Of a stretch of DNA of 64,000 bases, positions 1 to 10,566 are shown in pieces (position 1 is the stretch's first letter; each line of letters begins with the position of its first letter). Origin of the DNA: Botryotinia globosa. Lineage: Eukaryota > Ascomycota > Leotiomycetes > Helotiales > Sclerotiniaceae. The stretch spans positions 62,001 to 126,000 of the forward strand of contig RCSZ01000016.1 of NCBI GenBank assembly GCA_014898425.1. The letters run 5' to 3'. Made by a program: the position numbers and the translations under genes. The notes under the pieces were generated by a model. The model saw nothing but the letters and a program-made list of their open reading frames with translations. It had not been told where the DNA came from and did no database searches.

Positions 1-260
1 GGCAGGGGGGATGTTGGATTTGCAATGGCGATGTGAGATTGGGAATCGCGAATTCTAGATGGGATGAGATGGGATGAGATGGGAAAGAGTGGAGCGGGGT
101 TGAATAGTGCTCTGTCCTATCCTGTCAATGTGTCTGTCTCTCTTAAGAGAGCGGGGCCAAGAGCGGGGCCGGGTTTTAACTTTTGCATACAGAGTACACC
201 TGCAACGTCGGTTTGGGTCGATTGTGGTAGGTATAAGAGGGCTTGATTTTCTCTTTCTCT

Positions 261-388
261 CGATTTTCATACACACACATACATACATACAACGTCTATA
301 CACTCGATTTTCATACACACACACATACATACAACGTCTATACACTCGATTTTCATACACACACACATACATACAACGTCTATACACT
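261..388. repeat. Three-copy tandem repeat in nitroreductase 5' leader
   Basis: Three head-to-tail copies of a 42-44 bp unit begin at 261, 305 and 347. Each runs CGATTTTCATACACACAC, then ATACAT repeats, then AACGTCTATACACT. A fourth copy starts and diverges at about 389. The array ends 28 bp before the start codon of the nitroreductase gene, so it lies in that gene's promoter or 5' UTR. Copies are nearly identical, differing by CA or ACAT slippage, which suggests recent expansion. Confidence 0.9.
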
Positions 389-415
389 CAATTCTTAAAC
401 CACATCACACAAACC

Positions 416-1280
416 ATGTCTCCATCAACCCAATTCATCCATCTCCTCAAGGCCCGTCGTACCATCTACGCTCTCAGCAACAAATCGACCATCCCCGATA
501 GCAAGATCCAGGAGATTGTCGAGCAAGCCGTTTTGCACGTTCCTTCCTCGTTCAACTCGCAAAGCACGAGAGTTGTTTTGTTGCTCAAGGGTGAGCATGA
601 GAAGCTTTGGGATATTACCAAGGAGGTTTTGAAGGGGGTTGTTCCTGAAGCTCAGTTTGAGGGAACGGCTAAGAGAATTGATGGATTTAGAGCGGGTTAT
701 GGAACTGTAAGATTTTTTTGATTTTTTTCTGTTTTGGTATTCTATGGTTTGATATTGAATCTTTGCTTCTGTAATGTTGGTTTCGGGGAAGTAAACTAAT
801 GGAAAACATAAATAGGTCCTTTTCTTCGAAGATAGAAAGGTGGTCTCCGGAATGCAATCCGCATACGCTTCCTACGCAGATAAGTTCCCCATGTGGGCTA
901 GTCAGAGTGATGCCATGACTCAATATGCCATCTGGGTTGCTTTGGAGGCTGAGGGATTGGGCGCACACTTGCAACATTATTCTCCATTGATTGATGCTAA
1001 GGTTGCTTCTGAGTAAGTTTTTATTTATTTACTTTCTTATTTTCCTCTGGGGAAATTGGGATGTGGGGATGGTGGTGGGGAAGAGAACGATGAAGACGAA
1101 GATGAAGATGCTATAAAGAGGGATGGAAACGAATGCATCACTAACATCGATTCTTCTAGATGGAACATCCCAGCTGACTGGGAACTCAACGCTCAACTCG
1201 TTTTCGGTACTCCTATTGCTGGAGCGGGAGAGAAGACCTTCCAACCTCTCGAGGAGAGATTCAAGGTTTACGGTGCTTAG
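416..1280 (+). CDS. Nitroreductase family protein (Frm2/Hbn1-like), 3 exons
   Basis: Exons 416-706, 816-1012 and 1160-1280 give a 202-residue protein. Introns are GTAAGA...TAG and GTAAGT...TAG, and both keep frame. The start MSPSTQFIHLLKARRTIY carries the RR-(T/S)-IY opening of fungal nitroreductases. The segment PSSFNSQSTRVVLLL is the FMN-phosphate-binding region, and the C-terminal LVFGTP plus a Phe-Pro-Leu-type tail are typical. Length matches yeast Frm2 and Hbn1 (about 193 residues). These are small cytosolic or nuclear NAD(P)H-dependent flavoproteins linked to oxidative-stress and fatty-acid signalling. The start codon follows a CA-rich leader. An in-frame upstream extension from 107 exists but runs through the tandem repeat, so I reject it. 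Substrate cannot be told from sequence. Confidence 0.9.
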
Positions 1281-2819
1281 ATGGGTGTTTGAGAATATAG
1301 TAATAATGATGGAGGCAAATGGTTTAGGTAGCAATGGATTTACGATAGAGCGAAGTGCTATGATATTGCACGTGGCGGTAGAAGAACAGCAGATGAGGGT
1401 GGATGCAGACAAACTGATCATACCATTACTGATACGAACATAGAATGGTTTAGATTAGAATAGATTGGATGAATGATACGACATGATATGAGATGGAGAA
1501 ATTCATGCGTTCTATGCTTCTTCTACTTGAGGAATGTGAAGGGAAAATATATGATCGATGATGAACGCAAGTGCGTTGTGCGGAAGTTTGGGAAATATAT
1601 CGATATTGATATTTGTGTCATCGTTCGACTGTTCACATGATATTACTCGAGAGAATGACGGGGTAGAAATGGAGATCTGAACAGATGATTTGATATAAAT
1701 ATTCATCTTTGAGATGCATGATTTAAATGGCATAGCATACATAGCATGGTAAAAGCCATCATCTGGCTTTCAAATAAGCATATCGATACTTGAGATCACC
1801 GCAGGATTATCAACTTTGGCCAACACAGCTAGCTACGTGACATCTCTCTCCAACGCGATACATTTGGTGCAGAGTATGTCTGATGCAATCCATAAAAATG
1901 CAAGCGGTGAATATCGTTATGCGAAATTTCTCACGGCCAGGTTCGGGATTAAAATTCTTTGTGTGAAACGTTTGGAGTTTGCTGGATATGTCTTCGAGAT
2001 GGTATGTCTGCTATGATGGAATGCGATGCGATATAATGGCGATTACTGTAGCATCGAAGTGGAGCAATAGTTGACCGCTTGCTAGAGAGCTGATTATTCT
2101 AGGGTAATTAGGGAGAAGGAATTTTTCGTCTCGGGGTTCCTGATGAGGGATTGGAGTGGTGCGGAGTTAGTCGTAAGTGGATGAGAAAGTACGAGTATGG
2201 ATGGGTTGGGTAGTTTGTTGATCATAGGGAGAACGAGCATCGATATAGCTAGGATGGTTGTTTGGGACCTCGGGAGTGTGGTAAAGATACCTAGGACTAT
2301 ATGCGCATAGATAGCATAGAGATGTTTCGATAAGGGGGTTGAGTCAACTGGATCGAAATGATGTTGGGAGGCATTGCAATTCCGGGGCGAACTACCGAGT
2401 CAGCTAGCTGATGTTAGATAGATTAATTTTCATGCCATTGGATTCTCACAAATCGTGATCGCAAGACTGAAAGCAAGGCGAAGGGAAAATTTTGAGGTAT
2501 AAAAGGTGGCTTGTAAGATAATTCAACATCAAACCCGAATAATGCAGTCGATTATTTACACAACAGATGTTAACCCATGGTAAAAGTATTCCCCAATATT
2601 CCAAAGGCAACAAGGTCATCATTTCTCTCTCAATTGTCTACATACTTCTGAACCAATGGTTTGGTTGATATTCATCTTTGTGCCTAGACATACTCGCAGC
2701 ACTATATTAGGTTTCTCGCTATTTACTAGTTCTGGATATGGAGATGCAAGTGGGAAATACGGCTTCGAAAGGCCTCTGAAGGAAATCCTTCGCCTCCTAC
2801 AAAGTTCTCACAGCCCTTT
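1281..2819. other. Intergenic, no gene recognised
   Basis: About 1.5 kb between the nitroreductase stop and the 3' end of the DUF7730-type relic. Only short unrelated ORFs are present. A TATAAAAG-like box at about 2503-2510 is followed by a 12-codon ORF starting near 2543, which I do not consider a gene. Confidence 0.5.
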
Positions 2820-3798
2820 TCAGAACAAGACAATAAGAGATCGAATCTTTTCGCTACCTTGATTTCCATCCAGGAGTGGTGCAGTCAATTCTTCATACGG
2901 CTCTGTCCAATCGCCAAGACCACCGAGTAGGCGTATGGTAAGCTCTTGTAGTCCTGTGAGACCCACGAGCATAGAATTGCACGACGCCAGGTGCCAATAT
3001 CATACGGCGCAAAGTGCGAGTCTTCGTGAAGGCCTAACTTGCAAGTAACATGTAGGATACTGATTTGATTTGATGCAGACGTTGGCGTAGAATTGAACGA
3101 TCCATGTATAAGAGCGTACCGATGTGATTGATGTTGAAAATGTTACTTTCGTAAAGTATACAAACTATCTCTGTGTGTATTCTGCGGCATTTTTGTAAGA
3201 GAGAAAGTAGGTCCGCGAGTTTAGCAGAAGAATCAGATCGAGGACCCGTGTAGAATCCTGGGAAATGGCCAAAACAGTCGTTTGCACTCTTACCACCCCA
3301 GCAGCCGCGCCACCGCTCTCTGATTTCTGGGTCTGGTTCGACACAGCCTATTGCCATAATTCTTTTGTTGTCTCGCGCGATGTGTAAAAAATGTCCTCCG
3401 AGGGTCTCAAGCCATATTAGACGGCGAATCTCACTTGGTAGTCGACCTAAAAGAGAAGACTGAGATTGGTCAAATGATTTTTGCTTGATGGTCCTTTCGA
3501 ATAGATTCCATGATGGCCAATTCGACTTATTAGAATCAGCACCGAGCGGAGAGGTTAATGAACGAGGTCGGTTTCGTGGTAATTTTCGAGGTGCTTTTGC
3601 TTTTCGCTCTTTCTGGGTCTCTTTTATATTCTCCGCGTTGCCACATTTCATTGTTGATCTGGTTGAGATTTGATCTCTTGGGTTTTGATGTTGAAATCGA
3701 GGTTGACGTCGTTGGTGTTGGCGAATTATACACTTAAAGAGATAATAGTCTGATGCGACTGTGACTTGTGTGATATACCAGTTTGTGATGTTCCCCAT
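2820..3798 (-). pseudogene. Frameshifted DUF7730 / F-box-like protein relic
   Basis: The minus-strand frame from 3798 reads a basic N-terminus, then LLGRLPSEIRRLIWLETLGG, then FNINHIGTLLYM and QRLHQIKSV, which are hallmark blocks of the large fungal DUF7730 family (F-box-like start, unknown function). That frame stops at 3034. The next family block, YDIGTWRRA, continues in a second frame around 2975-3015. The following block, GLTGLQELTIRLLGG, is in a third frame and ends with a stop at 2820. No GT...AG pair explains the shifts (about 3035-3060 and 2965-2985), so this looks like a gene with two small indels. Sequencing error is the alternative. The true start is uncertain. Confidence 0.7.
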
Positions 3799-3976
3799 AA
3801 AAATATATGCTCTTGTATAAAGTTTAGGTTGGCAAAATCGCCTTCAAAGTTATAATATGCCAATGTCATGCGTCTTTCATCCTATTAATCTGCTAAATTA
3901 TCCACACGGTAAGAGTTATCGCCTCACGCCTCAATTGCCCGGTCATGTTCGCAAGAACGCTACATGACAGGTACCC

Positions 3977-4890
3977 TTAATCCCAATAATATGTCCATTG
4001 CGGCAAACCCATAGCTTGATCTGCCCATCCTTTTCCCGGTGTATTGCCTCCAGCGCCCGCGCATACGATCAATGGCAGGAAATGTTCTTGTCCCTTCTCA
4101 GGATGCGCATCCTCAGCACCGGTCCATTGCCTCCAATCTTCTAGCTTTTTACCGCGTTCTTCAGCATCGGCTATTTTCAGTGTATCTGTCAACCGATATG
4201 ACCATTCATCATTACGTGCTTTGTATGCAGGAGTATTCATGACACCAGAGAACATGATACGAAGGTTATGAAATGACGGCATGCCACTACCAAGAATGGC
4301 GATTCCGCGAGAGCGCAAAGGTGCTAAAGCCTGGCCCATCGCATAATGTTGGGCAGGAGAATTCGACCGTAAAACGGAGACTTGCACAATGGGGATCTGC
4401 GCTTTTGGTGCAATGAGGAGGAGGGGAATAAATACGCCGTGGTCCCAGCCTTTTTGGAGATTGGTGGTCAGTAATATGAATCAAAAAGATGGCATTCAGT
4501 AATCAAACCTCTCTTTTCATCCAACACAGGTTTTAATCCTGCTTCATCCAATAGCTCGAAAACCTCCTTCGCTACTTCTGGACTTCCGGGTGCAGGATAC
4601 TTTAATTTATACGTTTCCGATGGAAATCCATAGTAATCATAATACAAATCGTGGTGCTGAGCGCTGCTTATATGAGGACGTGTCTCGGTCCAATGCGCAG
4701 TAACTAATACAATAGCCTTGGGGGGATTCGAAGTAGAGGAATTGGGCGAAATGCCTAGTATTTCTGGAACGCGAGTGCTCATGGACTTTATGAGTTCGGC
4801 ATGACCTGGGTCGTTCATAACTGGCATGGGACCACCACCATGGCATACGGATATCACCGGAGCAAGAGGAGTGGAGTTCGAAGTCGACAT
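3977..4890 (-). CDS. Extradiol aromatic ring-opening dioxygenase, LigB/DODA type
   Basis: Two exons, 4890-4509 and 4449-3977, encode 284 residues. The 59-nt intron starts GTTTGA and ends AAAAAG, and splicing restores KRGWDHGVFIPL. Class III extradiol dioxygenase (LigB superfamily) features: VCHGGGP near the N-terminus with a likely metal ligand at His17, VTAHWTE with a second His at about 66, the YDYYGFP block, WDHG, and LILGSGMPSFHN-type C-terminal sequence (here AILGSGMPSFHNLR). This group includes plant and fungal 4,5-DOPA dioxygenases, Zn- or Fe-dependent cytosolic enzymes that cleave catechols. The exact substrate is not determinable. I chose Met at 4890 because homology begins about 10 residues later. 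The frame is open further upstream to 5229, including a Met at 4993 that could add a leader. Confidence 0.88.
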
Positions 4891-5238
4891 GCTTGAGACT
4901 GAAGAGATTGAAGCCGGGCAGGTAGGTTGAAATATGTTGCTATATTGGCGGCAGACGTTCAGTAAAGTTGTAGCTCGATGAATGACGCGCATGAGGTGCA
5001 GGAAGAAACGCCCAGAAAGTATCAGATCAACAGGATATTTAAGATTAGACTCAGCAGATGTTAGTACGTAGCAAGAGGGTGTAGAGCAACAATTATATAT
5101 GGTGTGTTCAGGGTCTATTCTGTATGAATTGATCTGATTACGGAGAATACAATGCGGGGTGGAGACAGATTGGTAATGATGTGAATTCAATTGTGTAAGC
5201 AGCGCCAAAACGCGCTTAGGCGTCCACACACCCCTGTG

Positions 5239-5261
5239 TACCGAGGCCCATTTGAATCATT
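5239..5261 (+). repeat. Solo copy of a transposon terminal repeat end
   Basis: These 23 bases match exactly the outermost 23 bases of the terminal inverted repeat of the element at 10567-11700 (starts TACCGAGGCCCATTTG). The match ends abruptly at 5261 and no element body follows. It sits about 350 bp upstream of the dioxygenase start codon. It is probably the remnant of an excised or deleted relative. Confidence 0.8.
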
Positions 5262-7542
5262 ACCGACGTATACAAAACCTTCATCTCCTGCGATTCTGTC
5301 AAAAATCATAGTACATATCACTCCAGGGCTATTTCCGTTGCATGTTTTCTATCCAAATCAGAACTAGCGTTCTGAGAATCTCCCTCCGTTTGTGGAATCT
5401 TGAGCTGCTTTATCTATTGAGTCTATGTACAGATCTTTTTGCACCTTTGTGTAAAGCAACGCGGTGGCATTTTCTTCACCGTGCTCCTATTTTGGAATCA
5501 CAGAAATCATATTCCATGGGAATGATAGATACTACAATCGTCGAGGAGTACTTTCAAACAGCTTCCGTGAATTGAATACACTCTCACCGTACCTCTCTTT
5601 CTACTGTTGTAGTTGTCTCTTTCTTCCTTTTCATCGCTTCAGCTATAGCCCCCGATAATGGATAGATATTTTTGAAGAGCTTCTCCCCCCCTGGTTATCT
5701 CTGTTTATCAATATTTATGAGAATTTTAGATTGGATGACTAGCGATTTACCATACGCAATCTTCGACTTTTGACTTTTTTCCACGTATACCGGAGAAACA
5801 ACGGATGAAGATGGGTAAACTTTATATCAATAAGATGTCATAACCTTTTCTAAATAGCAGCTGTACGAATTATTTACTTGCAGGATATAAACATCCTTAC
5901 ACCTACTAAGAAATGATAGAATAAATGTGTATGGAATCGCGGCTTTGTCGGACACAGGAAGATGGAAGTTACTTCCTGACTCAGAAGACTTTTGATGAAG
6001 TTAGGGTCTTACTTGAGTAGACATTTTCCTCTGAATTAGAAAACTTCATGAATTGACAAGAAGAAATAAGTGCTCGAGTTCAATCATACAAATATGATAA
6101 CATGAAGTTATTGCGAGTGCAGTTCGTGGAAGTAATAGAGTCTCCAGGTGTACTCATCATTTTAGTGGTGCACTAAAAGCATCTGGACTAGTTAGTACCT
6201 TCTTCTCAGTAGAGATTGTATCTGTATTGTGTGGTTTCAGCCAAAGACATAATCAATGATATGTACCCCAGTTCAATTGGGTTTTCAAAGTGCCGGGCAA
6301 ACAGATATGTTGTTCTTTGCCTTTCGGACGCCGTGTGGGTTCTATCCAAGGACCGACTTTGTGTCTTTATTCGAATAGGAAAGATTAGAACCGAATGGAT
6401 AAAAATCACATAACTGTTTGTGACAGATGATATTGCAGCTCTAGTAACCTAGTCTGTGGTTCTTCCGCTCACCCGCCCCATCATTATTGGCCCAATCGCT
6501 GAGTTTGAAGCATGGACAGATATCAGAGAAGTATTCTCTTACAAACGTGTTCAACAAAGAGACCCTAATACCCACCTGTTCAGGCTATTAACGGAATATC
6601 TTGACACGCTCTTTCGATCGCGCTTTCCCAAATCTGGTGCTCCAATCTGGCCAGAATATTCACGCGAGAATCCCCTAATGTAGCGTAACTTTAACGATCT
6701 ACATTCCCATCAACGCTTTTTTTTTTCAGTTCAAGCTAATTGCTGTCAGACAGTATCCTCGATAATAACAGCTACTCGGGGTCACACGGAAAGCGACACT
6801 GTATCCGTGATAGCCGAAACACGCATGTGTCAATAGATTTAGAAACTGACGTCCCGGGACCAGATGAAAAAGACAGATATGAACCCGGAGAAATCTTTTC
6901 TCCACATCACTAAACAAGTAATATAATGTATCTATGATCACATAAGGTATAACCACGCGAAGAGCACTGATGGCCTTATATCCTACCTCTGCAAATGAAG
7001 ATTTGCGTTTCGAAGAGGGGCGTGACTAGTCTGAATCTCGAATCTATCAATTTTCGACTCTATCAATCCACTGGGAAGTCAAATTATCAATTTGTTCGGT
7101 GGGGATGCAGAGCGAGTACTATAAATTCAAAAGTCAATGATTAGTAAAATGGCATCGCTTAAAATTGAAGAGAGAATAAGATGTGATAGGATAAATTTAA
7201 GTAGTCGTTTTAAGTTTTCACTATTGATGCCTAGATATATCTAGTACATGATGATCATTTCCTAGGCGAGATTTAAGCGATTAGAGATTACATATTCGAA
7301 TTGACACGAATCCTACTACAAACACACTTAACCAAAAACATAACTCGAGATCAAGATTTTCAAATGTAGCCTCTTCATATCTCAGGCCAAGCCCAAGAAT
7401 ACAATGAGACCCACCTCAGAGACAGTGTAATACTGAGGGGGTTCCAAGTTTCATCATCCGCTATTAAAAGCCGGCATTCATAAAACTTGCCAAGGGGTGT
7501 CAATCCCCTGGCAATAGCCTACGGTCCCCACATCCAGTTCGA
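5262..7542. other. Intergenic, no gene recognised
   Basis: Roughly 2.3 kb of mixed composition without any ORF that resembles a known protein. The longest open frames (up to about 80 codons) have no recognisable motif. A transcribed non-coding function cannot be excluded. Confidence 0.5.
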
Positions 7543-8125
7543 TTGATCGTTCGCTCGTTTTTCGATCGTTCGCTCTTCATCGTGTCGTCCTTCACCAAAT
7601 TGCATTTGACCTACACAAGTACGAATACTTGCTGCCCTGCAACCCAGATATTTGTTGAATGGTTCGCTCGTTCTTCGACCGATCGTCCATCATTCGTCAT
7701 TCGTCATTCATCGTTCATTCAACCGATCATCCGTCGTTTATCATTCATCGTTCATTCAACCGATCATCCGTCGTTTATCATTCATCATTCGTTCGACTGA
7801 TCGTCCGTCATTCATCATTCATCATTCGGTCGACCAATCATCCATCGTTCGTTCAACCGATCATCCATCGTTCGTCGTTCGTCGTTCGTTCGACCAATCA
7901 TCCATCGTTCGTTCAACCGATCATCCATCGTTCGTCGTTCGTTCATTCGTTCGACCAATCATCCATCGTTCATTCGATCGATCGTCCATCGTTCATCATT
8001 CATCATTCGTTCGACCAATCATCCATCGTTCATTCGATCGATCGTCCATTGTTCATCATTCATCGTTCGTTAACCAATCGTCCATCGTTCGTCATTCGTC
8101 GTTCGTTCTTCGTCGTTCATAGTAT
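7543..8125. repeat. Degenerate minisatellite of TTCATC/TTCGTC/GACCAATC words
   Basis: About 580 bp built from short words (ATTCATCGTTC, GTTCGACCAATC, AACCGATCATCC) arranged in higher-order units of about 40 and 60 bp. For example, the segment at about 7828-7880 recurs at about 7888-7940, and that at about 7954-8015 recurs at about 8016-8075. The array has few stop codons, so it leaves two overlapping open frames of about 160 codons on the plus strand, made only of Ser/His/Arg/Ile/Phe repeats. I regard these as artefacts. Confidence 0.9.
7587..7650 (+). repeat. Direct repeat at the left part of the minisatellite
   Basis: This segment begins GTCCTTCACCAAATTGCATT and ends near AACCCAGATAT. It recurs with substitutions and a small insertion at 8128-8200 (GTCCTCCACCAGATTGCATT ... 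AACCCAGAATAT). The pair brackets most of the minisatellite. This suggests a larger tandem unit whose interior expanded, or insertion into duplicated DNA. Confidence 0.8.
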
Positions 8126-8127
8126 CA

Positions 8128-8200
8128 GTCCTCCACCAGATTGCATTTGACCTGTGACAAGTACGACTGGACTACCCTGCTGCCCTGTAACCCAGAATAT
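8128..8200 (+). repeat. Direct repeat at the right edge of the minisatellite
   Basis: Second copy of the segment at 7587-7650. Shared words include TTGCATTTGACCT, ACAAGTACGA, GCTGCCCTG and AACCCAGA. Confidence 0.8.
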
Positions 8201-8295
8201 TCGCTCGATTATTACTAGTGTCATCTTTCTCCCCATCCCATCTCCCTCTCCATTGCCATCTCCATTTCCTCTCCATTCCTTCTCCAGGGGCTAAA

Positions 8296-8640
8296 GGAAG
8301 GAGAAAGGGAAGCCCATTTCTGAAAAGGGGGGGAAAGGGAAGGGAAGGGACGGGGAAGGGACGTGAGGGGAAGGGGAAGGCAGTGCCTTTCCTGGACGGT
8401 TTCCTTTGCCTTGGCTTTGATTTCCTTTTTGGGGGGAGCTTTCCTTGGGAATGGTTTTCTTTTTGTTCCTTTTCCTTTTCCTTTCTTTTCCTTTTCCTTT
8501 TCCTTTTCCTTTTCCTTTTCCTTTTCCTTTCCTTTTCCTTCTCCTTTTCCTTCTCCTTTTCCTTCTCCTTCTCCTTCTCCTTCTCCTTCTCCTTCTCCTT
8601 CTCCTTCTCCTTCTCCTTCTCCTTCTTCTCTTCTATCCTT
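8296..8640. repeat. G-rich purine block followed by a CTTTTC/CTTCTC polypyrimidine tract
   Basis: From about 8296 to 8390 the plus strand is nearly pure purine (GGGGAAGGGA words). From about 8465 to 8635 it is nearly pure pyrimidine: first CTTTTC hexamers, then CTTCTC hexamers. Overlapping open frames in this tract read as Ser-Phe, poly-Leu, Pro-Ser-Pro or Gly-Glu repeats and are not genes. Such a tract can in principle form triplex DNA. Confidence 0.9.
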
Positions 8641-10566
8641 GGACCCAGAAAGAAACAATTTGGCAGGGGGGGGGTGAAGGTAGGTATTTATAGACTTCGG
8701 TCTGCGCTAGTGCTAGCTTGGTGATCTGGAAATCCCCCCTTAGTTTCGTTAAATATGGACCAATAATATTCGTGAATCCTCCTTTACTGATTGAAATGAA
8801 GTTAGCCTTTTGCAAGAGCGAGTGGTCCCACTAGTTGATTCTTCACCTCCTCGAAATTTCTCCCGTCTGTTCTCTTCTGAACCTGTATATTATTTTTCTG
8901 GTATGTGAATGTAGACTATTCCAGCGAGATTACGATTTGTATTGTCAAACGTTGAATGCCCCAAATCATAAGATTGATCTTTCTATAACCCAGCATTCAC
9001 CTTCGTAGTCACAATACATAGGATATGTTTGATTGATGCCTGTCTTTATGGCTTTGAGACCTCTCACATGCAATTGGACCTAGAAATGAACCTTAGTATG
9101 ATAAACTTTGCAAAATTCATTCCTTCCCTCAATAAATCTATACGACAATTACTCATTCGCTCAACAAAATTCGTCACCCCGAAGACTCATTTCAATAGAA
9201 TCATCCCTTCCTTCCATTGCAACGATACGAAAACGAGAATCTAACTTAAGGCTTTTCTTATTATTGTTATTCATATCTGACAATCATACATCAACGGTGA
9301 TCTTCCTAGGTGAACATCATTTTTTCAAGCTGCAGATTCCTTTCTCTGTGTAAATTTTCTATCGACATTCTTCTAAATTTCAATCATGCATTTCAACCGT
9401 AAAAGATTTGTAGGGAGCAGAGCTACGCCAGAGATCATTCAAGAAATCATTCCTAGTCAATAACAGCCTATCAAGATTTTCCCGATCTATTCGCCTATTC
9501 CATCTGTGTCAGGCTCACCTTTTTTTCAAATAAAAAAATGATTTCCATGACTGACAAATTCACCTGGAAGAAAAGATTGCTTGATGACAGATGGACATCA
9601 ATAATTCAGATAGTTTTTGTTTCATGATCTAAGGAGTCGGGTATGGAGATTAGTTTATGATCAAGAACGTTAGTACATGATGCGACTAACCGGCTTAGGG
9701 CTCGGCTCAAACGAATAGCTTAAAGTCTTTTCAGAATTTCAAGACTAATTTGCGGGGTTCGTCTATCGTAGAACGAAGTCTCCCCATAGGGAGCACAGTC
9801 GTCAATAAATCACTGACATCCAGTAGCGTTATGTGATAAGCGATGTCAGTTGGAATGAGCATGGAATATGTTATCATTATATCCTAGTTCATTATCTGTA
9901 GAGATATTCCAGTAAATGAATAACTGGATACGTGATTACCAGACTCTGTATAGGCCCAAAATGGATCGATCTACAGTATCACTCACATCCATAAGCGATA
10001 AATTCAAAACTTCGCAGCATTTTGTTCAGTATTTTGTCAATCGAAAAGAATGACCATTCAACTTGATGTGAAATACAGACATGATATGTAATCTTCTGTG
10101 AGGCCAATGACTTGCATCAAGATCGGCATGTGCTAATGAGCCAAGGCCCATTAGTGCTATTGATTGAGCAGTGAGCCTACACTGAGGAAGGTTTTCACTA
10201 TCATGACCGAAGACTATACCAGCTGACCTTCTCAGGAGGACACAACCACATTATACTGTTTCGAATACTTGACTATATCTACTCTTATCTAACGTAGTAA
10301 AACTCAATTGGAAAAGAGTCGCTCAAGTTATTCAAGACTCTTTGTCAAACGATTTGTATGGAATTCATAGGTAAAATTGTCCCAACAGTCCACCATAAAT
10401 TGTGAAGTAATTGCTTAATCAAATCAAATAGATGTCGTCTCGTCTCCCTCAAATGCCAAGAATGACTTTTTCCCAAAATAGAAACACACCCCTGGTCATT
10501 GCGTGCTCTGAGATCTGCAACATTCATTGATATGATTCGTCGCGTGCACTAAAAATCTAGCCTTAC
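8641..10566. other. Intergenic, no gene recognised
   Basis: About 1.9 kb with only short, unrelated open frames on both strands. I see no RNA gene or coding motif. Confidence 0.5.

Noticed and set aside
4891..5229. 113-codon upstream extension of the dioxygenase
   Set aside because: No similarity to the family; homology begins just after Met at 4890. Likely promoter and 5' UTR, although Met at 4993 cannot be fully excluded.
7652..8150. Two overlapping plus-strand open frames of about 160 codons
   Set aside because: They consist only of minisatellite repeat words. Both frames are equally open, and neither has domain content or a proper start context.
8218..8724. Open frames rich in Ser-Phe, Leu, Gly-Glu or Lys-Glu on both strands
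   Set aside because: They arise from the purine/pyrimidine hexamer tract, which lacks stop codons in all frames.
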